DNA from: Rikenellaceae bacterium
GTDB lineage: Bacteria; Bacteroidota; Bacteroidia; Bacteroidales; Rikenellaceae
Length of the DNA: 33,101 bases
Direction: 5' to 3'
Assembly (NCBI GenBank): GCA_015059865.1
Contig: SUZP01000019.1
Span: 1 to 33,101 of the forward strand
The translations under genes and the position numbers were made by a program. How positions within the stretch are numbered: the stretch's first letter is position 1; each line of letters starts with the position of its first letter. The notes under the pieces are model-generated. The model was given only the letters and a program-made list of their open reading frames with translations, did not search any database and had not been told where the DNA came from. Of this stretch, positions 25,203 through 31,587 are shown in pieces.

Positions 25203-25270
25203 TAGTAGTGAGTAGTGAGTAGTGAGTAGTGGAAAATAATTCTCAATTCTTAATTCTCAATTCTCAATTA
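25203..25270. repeat. TAGTGAG array followed by AATTCTC array
   Basis: Three TAGTGAG units and partial copies (25203-25230), then AATTCTC, AATTCTT, AATTCTC, AATTCTC and a partial (25238-25270). They start 5 bp after the gpsA stop, at the left edge of the restriction-modification island. Confidence 0.88.
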
Positions 25271-25315
25271 AAACGACAGTTTTGACGCTGTTGACGAACT
25301 TTTACCATAAAAATA

Positions 25316-25342
25316 GGGCGAGAAATACTACGTTTCTCGCCC
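25316..25342. terminator. Strong hairpin between gpsA and the restriction gene
   Basis: GGGCGAGAAA (25316-25325) pairs perfectly with TTTCTCGCCC (25333-25342) around a 7-nt loop. The flanks are T-rich on both strands but not a clean T run. It lies between convergent genes and probably ends both transcripts. Confidence 0.7.
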
Positions 25343-25379
25343 ATCATTTATTCTCTAAAAAGCGCCGCTTTTGGCATCA

Positions 25380-26087
25380 TTACCTATTAAATTTCTTTTT
25401 TAATCGTTCATATATTTTTCGTTGAATATCTTCCGAACATTTGTCTATTACTTTCTCATTGGCGATAGCAACCACCCTACCTTTCTTATCATATATCCAA
25501 TAATTCCTATCGGCTCTATTACACTTCTCACATTGTGGAATGATATTACCCTCTTCCAATGGCATTAAAGGGTTCATGTGTCCTTTTTGCAGAACAGTTT
25601 TTGTGTTTTTCCAATGTTTATGAGGTTTTCCTTCTTCTGAACCGCAAGTGGCACAACAATAGCTATACTTCTTTTTGAGCGACTCAAAGAAGTCATCATC
25701 TTCCTTATATTCTCTGCGCTCTTTTGTAAAGTTTGGATAACACTCTGTCAATGATACTAGTTTATACTCCCCATTTTTAAGGCTCAATGAGTTGTTGTCC
25801 TTTCTAGCCCCAGATAGTATATACCACCCTTTTTGAGCTGCAAGATGACGCCCTTGTTGCACATCTGTTGTATCTTCGTAGTACTGCCTTATAAATTTGG
25901 TTAATTCATGTTTTGTAACTATACGGGTATTAGGATAATTTTGTGCTAAATACACCAACACCAATGCATCTTTGGTAAAATTACCCCCTTTCATCAAATT
26001 TGGTAATTCAACCCCTTTTGCTTTCAGATACTTTTCATGATATTCCTTTGCAAGCTTGTAATTTGCCAAAATCTCGCTTTTCTTCAT
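25380..26087 (-). CDS. HNH-type (beta-beta-alpha-metal) restriction endonuclease
   Basis: A 235-residue protein whose C-terminal third carries a zinc-knuckle HNH nuclease motif. CATC (C145, C148) and CEKC (C186, C189) should hold a structural zinc. KGHMNP (H170) is the catalytic histidine region, and GNIIPQCEKCNRADRNYW supplies the asparagine/histidine positions of the fold. The first ~135 residues match nothing I recognise and may read the DNA target. Its place 9 bp after a small HTH gene and beside a divergent cytosine methyltransferase makes it the endonuclease of a type II system. Its AT-rich composition and codons rich in A/T differ from the neighbours, which suggests transfer. The recognition sequence cannot be read from the protein. 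Confidence 0.8.
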   Translation of the reverse strand: MKKSEILANYKLAKEYHEKYLKAKGVELPNLMKGGNFTKDALVLVYLAQNYPNTRIVTKHELTKFIRQYYEDTTDVQQGRHLAAQKGWYILSGARKDNNSLSLKNGEYKLVSLTECYPNFTKERREYKEDDDFFESLKKKYSYCCATCGSEEGKPHKHWKNTKTVLQKGHMNPLMPLEEGNIIPQCEKCNRADRNYWIYDKKGRVVAIANEKVIDKCSEDIQRKIYERLKKKFNR

Positions 26088-26096
26088 ATCTATAAA

Positions 26097-26318
26097 TCAT
26101 TTGAAAAAATACGACAACTCTTTTCCATAGCGTTGTGCCAACTTAAACAACATAATTGCTGACACATTAATATCACCATTCTCAATTTTTGAAAGATGGC
26201 TCTGAGATATAATGCCTTCATTTTGTAAATCAATCTGCTTTATACCCAATTCATTGCGAGTTTGATACAACCTAATCGCAAGTTGTTGTTTCAATTTCTT
26301 CTGTTCTGTTGCTTTCAT
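26097..26318 (-). CDS. Small XRE-family helix-turn-helix controller (C protein)
   Basis: A 73-residue protein made almost entirely of one XRE/Cro-type HTH domain. IKQIDLQNEGIISQSHLSKIENG covers the two HTH helices. I start at ATG 26318 (MKATEQKKLK); an upstream ATG at 26354 lies inside the operator region. A TAAATTTG box on the minus strand ends 5 bp before this ATG, so the mRNA would have almost no leader, as is common for restriction-system controllers. It should delay endonuclease expression and autoregulate by binding the inverted repeat at 26346-26364. The endonuclease gene follows after 9 bp. Confidence 0.82.
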   Translation of the reverse strand: MKATEQKKLKQQLAIRLYQTRNELGIKQIDLQNEGIISQSHLSKIENGDINVSAIMLFKLAQRYGKELSYFFK

Positions 26319-26323
26319 GAAAA

Positions 26324-26331
26324 CAAATTTA
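26324..26331 (-). promoter_or_regulatory. -7 box (TAAATTTG) of the controller-endonuclease operon
   Basis: A minus-strand exact match to TAnnTTTG, with only 5 bp to the ATG. ATGG, 19 bp upstream and inside the inverted repeat, is the only -33-like element, and it is weak, which fits a promoter needing activation. Confidence 0.6.
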
Positions 26332-26345
26332 ATATAGAAAATTTT

Positions 26346-26364
26346 ATATTCCATATTGGAATAT
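26346..26364. promoter_or_regulatory. Operator-like inverted repeat between divergent restriction-modification promoters
   Basis: ATATTCC (26346-26352) and GGAATAT (26358-26364) form perfect 7-bp arms around a 5-bp spacer. The -33 positions of both the methyltransferase promoter and the controller promoter fall inside it. It is the best candidate C-box. Confidence 0.75.
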
Positions 26365-26385
26365 CAACAATAATCACTAACTTTG
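26356..26385 (+). promoter_or_regulatory. Methyltransferase promoter (TTG-N19-TAACTTTG)
   Basis: TTG (26356-26358), a 19-bp spacer and TAACTTTG (26378-26385) fit the Bacteroidetes consensus. The -33 element overlaps the right arm of the inverted repeat. The ATG follows 17 bp after the -7 box. Confidence 0.7.
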
Positions 26386-26402
26386 CACCCAAATATAGCG
26401 AC

Positions 26403-27515
26403 ATGATGTACAAGGTTGTAGATTTATTTGCTGGTGTAGGAGGTTTGAGTTATGGATTTGCCCATGACCCAAGTTTCTGTATCATTGCTGCAAATGAAAT
26501 TCTTAAACCTATGGCAACAGCCTATTCATTGAATCACCCTACCGTAAAGGTTTATAATAAAGATATTAAAGATTTCTCCTTAGATGATTTAACAAATGAT
26601 TTTGGAATTAAAAAAGGAGATATAGATATCGTAGTTGGAGGTCCTCCATGTCAAGCATATTCAACAGTAGGCAAACGACTGATTGATGACCCCAGAGGCA
26701 AATTATTTCAAGAATACTTTCGTGTTCTTTCAGAAATAAGGCCAAAGTTATTTGTGTTTGAAAATGTAAAGGGTTTACTTTCCATCCAAAACGGAGTACT
26801 ATTTTCACAAATAATATCACTATTTCAAAGCATTGGATACAATGTTAAATGGAAAGTCTTAAATGCAGCCGATTATGGTACACCTCAGATAAGAGAGCGT
26901 GTGATTATTATCGGTTCTCTTATAGACAACAAATTTGAGTACCCATCACCAACCCATAGGGATATAGACGACACAAATTTGTACAATGCGCATTTGAAAC
27001 CATACATTACACTTGGGGAAGCTATTGGAGATTTGCCATCAATAAAAAGTGGAGAAAAATGTTCTAAATACAATTCAGCGCCACAAACTGAGTATCAGAA
27101 AGAGATGCGCAAAGGTGCAACAGAAGAACTTGCTGACCATGAAACACCAAGGAACAACGAGAAACTTGTAAAACTAATGGAAGCGTTACCGGATGGTGGT
27201 ACACCACAAGATATTCCAGAAGAATTACGACCTTCAAGTGGTTTTGCTAATACATACTGTAAATTATGGTGGGATAAACCATCAACCACTATTACAAGAA
27301 ATCTTAGTTGTCCATCATCTTCACGATGCATTCATCCTCGTGCAGCAAGACCACTATCGACAAGAGAGGGTGCCAGATTGCAAGGTTTTCCCGATACATA
27401 TATATTTTATGGCACTCGGTCGGAAAAAAATTTACAAATAGGCAACGCCGTTCCTACGCAACTTTCTTCTGCGTTAAAGGATTCTATAAAGCGGTATTTA
27501 GAAAATACCCTATAA
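26403..27515 (+). CDS. DNA (cytosine-5) methyltransferase of the type II system
   Basis: A 370-residue m5C methyltransferase with the motifs in order: I DLFAGVGGLSYGF (7-19), IV GGPPCQAYS with catalytic C83, VI FENVKG (E120), VIII QIRER (162-166), IX RPLSTREGARLQGFP and X IGNAVP (347-351). The region about 170-300 is the variable target-recognition domain. I start at ATG 26403; the longer reading frame from 26262 would cross the promoter and operator. It protects the host target from the HNH endonuclease by methylating cytosine C5. It is divergent from the controller-endonuclease pair and shares their AT-rich composition. Confidence 0.93.
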   Translation: MMYKVVDLFAGVGGLSYGFAHDPSFCIIAANEILKPMATAYSLNHPTVKVYNKDIKDFSLDDLTNDFGIKKGDIDIVVGGPPCQAYSTVGKRLIDDPRGKLFQEYFRVLSEIRPKLFVFENVKGLLSIQNGVLFSQIISLFQSIGYNVKWKVLNAADYGTPQIRERVIIIGSLIDNKFEYPSPTHRDIDDTNLYNAHLKPYITLGEAIGDLPSIKSGEKCSKYNSAPQTEYQKEMRKGATEELADHETPRNNEKLVKLMEALPDGGTPQDIPEELRPSSGFANTYCKLWWDKPSTTITRNLSCPSSSRCIHPRAARPLSTREGARLQGFPDTYIFYGTRSEKNLQIGNAVPTQLSSALKDSIKRYLENTL

Positions 27516-27518
27516 GCA

Positions 27519-27550
27519 AGAGGGCGAATTTATTATTTTTTGCGGCCTCT
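27519..27550. terminator. Candidate convergent terminator after the methyltransferase
   Basis: AGAGGGCG (27519-27526) pairs with GCGGCCTCT (27542-27550) at seven of eight positions. T runs follow on the plus strand. It overlaps the 3' end of the convergent flavin reductase gene. Confidence 0.45.
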
Positions 27551-28132
27551 TTTTAACTCCTTTTTTAGGGTTGAGCCTTTGACAGTCCAGCCAAAGGTGC
27601 CAATCTGCTCGCCAAGTGCGAAATATGCTCCGTGGGCGTAGGTCAATAGTTTCGCCTTTGCCAAGTCCAACTTTCCCGTTTCGGGGTCGAGATACTGCTC
27701 ATCGACCGCAACATTAACCACCTCGCCAATAAACATATCGTGCGAGCCAAGAGGGATAATCTCCTTCACGCGGCACTCAATCGAGATAGGCGACTCCGCT
27801 ATCGAAGGGGCTGCCACCACAGCCGACTTCTCAGGCGTTAAACCACACTCCTTGAACTTATCGAAGTTGCGACCGGAGCGCACACCACACCAGTCGGTAG
27901 CCTCGGCCAACGCTTCGGTGGTAAGGTTGATAACAAACTCGCCCGTACGCTTCACTATCTCGTAGGAGTGTCGTTCAGGGCGTATCGAGACATAGGTCAT
28001 AGGGGGCTCGGAGCAGATTGTTCCTGTCCACGCTATGGTGAGCATATTGTAGTTTTCGGGGCTATCGCCACAACTAACCAACACCGCAGGTACGGGGTTT
28101 ACTATTGCACATGGTTTCCAATTCTGTTTCAT
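27533..28132 (-). CDS. Flavin reductase-like / flavoredoxin family protein
   Basis: A 199-residue FMN-binding split-barrel protein. PVPAVLVSCG, NMLTIAWTGTICSEPPMTYVSIRPERHS and GEFVINL are the flavin-contact segments of the flavin reductase-like family (flavoredoxin branch). DWCGVRSGRNFDKF and HDMFIGEVV follow in the usual order. It should bind FMN; the electron donor and acceptor are unknown. I start at ATG 28132 (MKQNWKPCA), preceded by AGAGAG. In-frame ATGs at 28168 and 28147 come from a TTAGCCA heptamer array and would add repeat-coded residues. Confidence 0.88.
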   Translation of the reverse strand: MKQNWKPCAIVNPVPAVLVSCGDSPENYNMLTIAWTGTICSEPPMTYVSIRPERHSYEIVKRTGEFVINLTTEALAEATDWCGVRSGRNFDKFKECGLTPEKSAVVAAPSIAESPISIECRVKEIIPLGSHDMFIGEVVNVAVDEQYLDPETGKLDLAKAKLLTYAHGAYFALGEQIGTFGWTVKGSTLKKELKRGRKK

Positions 28133-28139
28133 ATCTCTC

Positions 28140-28212
28140 TTAGCCATTAGCCTTTGGCCATTAGCCATTAGCTTTTTTAATTATCAATTCGTCAATTATC
28201 AATTGTCAATTT
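28140..28212. repeat. TTAGCCA array followed by AATTATC/AATTGTC array
   Basis: Four TTAGCCA-type units plus a partial (28140-28172), then AATTATC, an 8-bp AATTCGTC, AATTATC, AATTGTC and a partial (28179-28212). The second array enters the 3' end of the neighbouring gene (stop at 28199). Confidence 0.85.
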
Positions 28213-28606
28213 GATAGTTGCCAACTCTCAAAGTTATATTATCTCCCGACCACTGGTTGATATCGAAAGATTGATTTAGCACCACGCCACTCTCATTTTC
28301 AGCTTTTACGATAAGCGCAAATGGCTTTGTCTTAAATATCTCGTCTGTTATCGGCAGAGTGTGCGGCACAACATATACAAGGATATTCAGGTAGTCACCA
28401 TCGCCACTCTCCATAACGATAGTTCGCGATGCGGGATAGTCCTTAGGCGCAGCCGACAAATTTGCACCGACAGGAGCAACATAGCTCTCCTCCGCCTTGT
28501 ACTCTACGCGCTCTCCATTAGCCGAACATAGCTCACAAACTACCGTAATATTGTAACGCCACAGCTCCTTAAAATTACTCGAAACAGAGATTTTAAATCT
28601 ACTCAT
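28199..28606 (-). CDS. Conserved-looking protein of unknown function, beta-rich
   Basis: I do not recognise this 135-residue protein. It has no signal peptide and no membrane helix. Its alternating hydrophobic pattern suggests a beta-sandwich, with about eight strands: FKISVSSN, YNITVVCEL, RTIVMES, YLNILVYVV, FALIVKAE, NITLRVG. The start at 28606 has a possible -7 box upstream (TATATTTG, 28661-28654). The last residues (about YQIDN) and the stop codon are encoded by an AATTGTC-type heptamer array, so the C-terminus seems repeat-derived. It is divergent from the DUF177 gene. Base composition is like its neighbours. Confidence 0.7.
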   Translation of the reverse strand: MSRFKISVSSNFKELWRYNITVVCELCSANGERVEYKAEESYVAPVGANLSAAPKDYPASRTIVMESGDGDYLNILVYVVPHTLPITDEIFKTKPFALIVKAENESGVVLNQSFDINQWSGDNITLRVGNYQIDN

Positions 28607-28653
28607 ACCCTATCTACAACCCTTTATATATTGGTTTTCAACACTATTTTCTG

Positions 28654-28661
28654 CAAATATA
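28654..28661 (-). promoter_or_regulatory. Candidate -7 box (TATATTTG) for the unknown protein
   Basis: A minus-strand exact TAnnTTTG match 47 bp before the ATG at 28606, without a clear -33 element. Confidence 0.45.
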
Positions 28662-28680
28662 GCAACTTTCGTTCAAAAAC

Positions 28681-28712
28681 TTTGCACAATTTGCTTTTTT
28701 GTCGTACATTTG
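28681..28712 (+). promoter_or_regulatory. Promoter of the DUF177-rpmF operon
   Basis: TTTG (28681-28684), a 20-bp spacer and TACATTTG (28705-28712) match the Bacteroidetes consensus. The predicted start near 28719 lies 24 bp before the ATG at 28743, with AGGAG (28733-28737) between. Confidence 0.75.
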
Positions 28713-28742
28713 CACGCTAATTACGCCATTATAGGAGCAATT

Positions 28743-29216
28743 ATGGGATTGAACAACAAGTTTTCGATTGACTATATGTCGCTATCAAGCGGTCTGCACG
28801 CCTTCGATTTCGAGGTTGATGACACGCTCTTTGTCGAGATGGAGTCAAACGAGATTAAGGGCGGTAACTGCAAAGTTCACGCCTGCGTAAACTGCTCCGA
28901 CACGAAGCTCGATGTAAATGTAGCTATCTCAGGTAGCGTGGTCGTAGAGTGCGACCGTTGCTTGGAGGATTGCAATATTCCAATCGAGTTTTCGGGATTG
29001 CTGACAGTCCGTTTTTCGGAGTTGCAGCACGACTACGATGGCGATGTAATGTGGATTGCAAAGGGCGACCAACTATCGCTCAAACAGTATATCTACGAGA
29101 GTATCGTGATATCTCTACCCTACCGTCGCGTACACGAGGAGGGTGGTTGCGACCCTGAGATGATGGCTCGATTTACCGCATCAGACGATAGCGACACTAT
29201 CGAAGCCGAGGAGTAG
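28743..29216 (+). CDS. DUF177 (YceD-like) protein upstream of rpmF
   Basis: A 157-residue protein with the DUF177 cysteine pattern VECDRCLEDC following a CVNC pair, and the late LPYRRVHEEGGCDPE motif. In bacteria and plastids, YceD/DUF177 proteins are encoded beside rpmF and have been linked to 23S rRNA accumulation. I start at ATG 28743, which has AGGAG five bases upstream; an ATG at 28710 would overlap the -7 box. It lies 57 bp before rpmF, the normal arrangement. Confidence 0.9.
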   Translation: MGLNNKFSIDYMSLSSGLHAFDFEVDDTLFVEMESNEIKGGNCKVHACVNCSDTKLDVNVAISGSVVVECDRCLEDCNIPIEFSGLLTVRFSELQHDYDGDVMWIAKGDQLSLKQYIYESIVISLPYRRVHEEGGCDPEMMARFTASDDSDTIEAEE

Positions 29217-29273
29217 AACTCAATTACAACGAGGATATAAAAATAGGTAAAACTTAAAAAATAGATTACAGTT

Positions 29274-29459
29274 ATGGCACATCCAAAACACAAAGTCTCG
29301 TCTACACGACGCGACAAGCGTAGAACTCACTACAAAGCTGTTGTTCCAACAGTCGTAACTTGCTCGAACTGTGGTTCGGCAGTCCTCTATCACCGTGTAT
29401 GCCCTGAGTGCGGTTTCTACCGTGGCAAGTTGGCTATCGAGAAGAAGGTAGAGGCATAA
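29274..29459 (+). CDS. rpmF: 50S ribosomal protein L32
   Basis: A 61-residue L32. MAHPKHKVSSTRRDKRRTH is the typical basic start. The zinc ribbon cysteines are all kept (C30, C33, C43, C46), so this is the zinc-binding form rather than a cysteine-free paralogue. A strong hairpin with a T run lies 71 bp downstream, before plsX. Confidence 0.97.
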   Translation: MAHPKHKVSSTRRDKRRTHYKAVVPTVVTCSNCGSAVLYHRVCPECGFYRGKLAIEKKVEA

Positions 29460-29530
29460 AGAGAGAGTGGTTTAGTCTTGATTGCCTACGCAAACAAAAC
29501 TGACCGATTTCTTTACAAATCAACAATTAA

Positions 29531-29563
29531 GCCTGCTTGCCGTATTTGGCAGGCGGGCTTTTT
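29531..29563 (+). terminator. Intrinsic terminator or attenuator between rpmF and plsX
   Basis: GCCTGCTTGCC (29531-29541) pairs over 11 bp (two G-T pairs) with GGCAGGCGGGC (29548-29558) around a 6-nt loop, followed by five T. The plsX ATG is 25 bp further on. Confidence 0.85.
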
Positions 29564-29588
29564 GGGTAATAAAAAAACTTTGTCGTAT

Positions 29589-30542
29589 ATGATTAGAATT
29601 GGATTGGATGCAATGGGCGGCGACTTTGCGCCGGAGGTTGTGGTCAAGGGGGCTGTGATGGCACTCGACGCCATAGCCGAGGATTGTCGCATTGTACTCT
29701 TCGGCGACAAAGAGGAGATCCGCAGCATCCTCGCAAAGGAGGGTTGCTCGACCGACCGTTTCGAGATTGTTGCCACATCAGAGATTATCGAGATGGGCGA
29801 CCACCCTGTGCGTGCATTCCAGCAGAAACCCAATTCGAGTATTGCCGTAGGTTTTCGACACTTGGCCGAGGGAGAGATTGACGGCCTTGCAAGTGCAGGC
29901 TCTACGGGAGCCGTTATGGTCGGCTCGACACAGGTAGTGAAGGCTATTGAGGGGGTTATTCGCCCTGCAATATCCACCCTTATCCCAACAACCGCTGGCA
30001 GGTCGGCTCTGCTGCTTGATGTAGGCTTGAACATCGACTGCAAGGCGGATGTTTTGGAGCAATACGCCTTGATTGGCTCCGTCTATGCCAAATCTGTACT
30101 CGGCATAGAGAAGCCTCGCGTTGCGCTGCTCAACATCGGCACCGAGCCAACCAAAGGCAATCTGCAAATAAGGGCGGCTTACGAGCTGTTGCAGTTAGGT
30201 AGCGAGGCGGGCAAATACAACTTTGTCGGCAATGTCGAGGCCTCGCACATCTTCACCTCGGAGGTTGCCGATGTTATCGTATGCGACGGCTTTGTTGGCA
30301 ATACAATATTGAAGTTATCCGAGGGATTATATTCGATTAACGCACAACACGGCCACACCAACTCCTTCTGGGAGGGGCTAAACTACGAGCATACGGGCGG
30401 CACTCCCGTACTCGGCATAAATGCGCCCGTGATTTTAGGGCACGGCAAATCCACGGCACAAGCTATCAAAAGTATGGTGCTCGCAACCGAACACGCCATA
30501 CGCTCCAACATCGTGGAGCATCTGCAAGAGGCTTTCAAATAG
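29589..30542 (+). CDS. plsX: Phosphate acyltransferase PlsX
   Basis: A 317-residue PlsX, which makes acyl-phosphate from acyl-ACP, the first step of the PlsX/PlsY route to phosphatidic acid. MIRIGLDAMGGDFAPEVVVKG is the usual start, followed by ASAGSTGAVMVGS and CDGFVGNTILKLSEG. The end has GGTPVLGINAPVILGHGKS. I start at ATG 29589; a longer frame from 29478 would cross the terminator. The middle loop is shorter than in Bacillus PlsX. fabH, often next in this cluster, is absent; a convergent membrane-protein gene follows after 9 bp. Confidence 0.95.
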   Translation: MIRIGLDAMGGDFAPEVVVKGAVMALDAIAEDCRIVLFGDKEEIRSILAKEGCSTDRFEIVATSEIIEMGDHPVRAFQQKPNSSIAVGFRHLAEGEIDGLASAGSTGAVMVGSTQVVKAIEGVIRPAISTLIPTTAGRSALLLDVGLNIDCKADVLEQYALIGSVYAKSVLGIEKPRVALLNIGTEPTKGNLQIRAAYELLQLGSEAGKYNFVGNVEASHIFTSEVADVIVCDGFVGNTILKLSEGLYSINAQHGHTNSFWEGLNYEHTGGTPVLGINAPVILGHGKSTAQAIKSMVLATEHAIRSNIVEHLQEAFK

Positions 30543-30551
30543 ATTATTTCG

Positions 30552-31505
30552 CTACTCGATAAATAGGTGCAGCACAAAGAGTGCAAGTAGCACCCAATAG
30601 GCTATTGTCGATTGATTGTTGGGCATAGCATCTAACACAAAGCTCAACAATATAGCAAGCGGAACAGCTATAATGGCAACGACTATCAAGTCGCACGACG
30701 ACAAAAAGAGCATCGAGAGCGTCAAAAGGAGAATCCACACGAATAGATTAAGTGAGCGACGCACACGCACCATCATAAATCGCTTATCTGGGCGTAGCAC
30801 GACATAGACCGCACCCCACACCAATATTGCCGCCACTGCAACAATCATTGTAATCGAGAGGTATGGAATTTGGACAATCTCGCCCATACCCTGTATCGAC
30901 AAAGCTGATATAAGGTTGCGGCCAAACTGCAACATATCATCACCACCATACCACACCGCATACGAAGCTGTAAGTAGTGGCAACGCATACCCCACAACCA
31001 TAATCAACGCTTGACGAAGCGACAATGCTAGTATAAAGACCGAGAGAGGTATCACAGCAACGAGTACTATGCTCGGCGGATAGAGCAGCACCATTACGCC
31101 AAGTAGTATGGATGCAAAAAAGACCGAATCCTTCTCGCCTGCGCTATGCAGAGAGCGCAGCAGCAGATAGATAGCGACAGCAAAGCAAAATGACACCGCA
31201 GCCGCGAGCAGTGTATCGGGCGAGAGCACCACGCCACAAGCCAACACGCCATAGAGAGGTATTGGCAGGGTGCAATAGCTTTTACTCAAACCTGAGCGAG
31301 GGAGCATCTTACCCTCAACAAAGCCTCCACAGAAAAAGAGCACCATAGCCAACACGAACGAGAAGAGTCTATCGGGATAGGCTGAGTCGGACAGCTCCAC
31401 TCCGAAAGGGGCGAGGCGTGCGCGCAATGCCGCAGCGAGGAGTATCGCCACGAGTAATAATATAGCCGACAACGCCGATTTTCTTGTTATAGCACTCAAT
31501 TGCAT
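30552..31505 (-). CDS. Polytopic membrane protein of unknown function
   Basis: A 317-residue protein with about nine to ten hydrophobic segments spread over its whole length and short loops (for example RPDKRFMMVRVRRS near residue 240). It resembles the DUF6427-like Bacteroidetes membrane proteins in layout, but I cannot confirm the family. No catalytic motif is seen. The minus-strand -7 box TATCTTTG (31517-31510), with TTTG 21 bp upstream, ends only 4 bp before the ATG, so the mRNA may be leaderless. It converges with plsX and diverges from rnhB. Confidence 0.7.
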   Translation of the reverse strand: MQLSAITRKSALSAILLLVAILLAAALRARLAPFGVELSDSAYPDRLFSFVLAMVLFFCGGFVEGKMLPRSGLSKSYCTLPIPLYGVLACGVVLSPDTLLAAAVSFCFAVAIYLLLRSLHSAGEKDSVFFASILLGVMVLLYPPSIVLVAVIPLSVFILALSLRQALIMVVGYALPLLTASYAVWYGGDDMLQFGRNLISALSIQGMGEIVQIPYLSITMIVAVAAILVWGAVYVVLRPDKRFMMVRVRRSLNLFVWILLLTLSMLFLSSCDLIVVAIIAVPLAILLSFVLDAMPNNQSTIAYWVLLALFVLHLFIE

Positions 31506-31509
31506 ACGA

Positions 31510-31542
31510 CAAAGATACTTTTTTTATCCGAAATATCACAAA
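31510..31542 (-). promoter_or_regulatory. Promoter of the polytopic membrane protein, probably leaderless
   Basis: On the minus strand TTTG (31542-31539), a 21-bp spacer and TATCTTTG (31517-31510) precede the ATG at 31505 by 4 bp. The expected transcript start falls on or next to the start codon. Confidence 0.55.
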
Positions 31543-31559
31543 ATTAGAATAAAAAAGTA

Positions 31560-31567
31560 TACCTTTG
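31560..31567 (+). promoter_or_regulatory. Candidate -7 box (TACCTTTG) for rnhB
   Basis: An exact TAnnTTTG match 20 bp before the rnhB ATG. Purine-rich GAGAGAGAT lies just before the ATG. No -33 element is seen at the usual spacing. Confidence 0.5.
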
Positions 31568-31587
31568 TAGAGGTCATAGAGAGAGAT

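Noticed and set aside
26262..26402. Upstream extension of the methyltransferase frame
   Set aside because: It would run through the controller gene start, the operator repeat and the promoter; ATG 26403 gives the normal m5C start at motif I.
25199..27532. Target-site duplication or att site bounding the restriction-modification island
   Set aside because: I compared the two edges by eye and found no matching direct repeat; the TAGTGAG/AATTCTC arrays on the left have no counterpart at the right junction.
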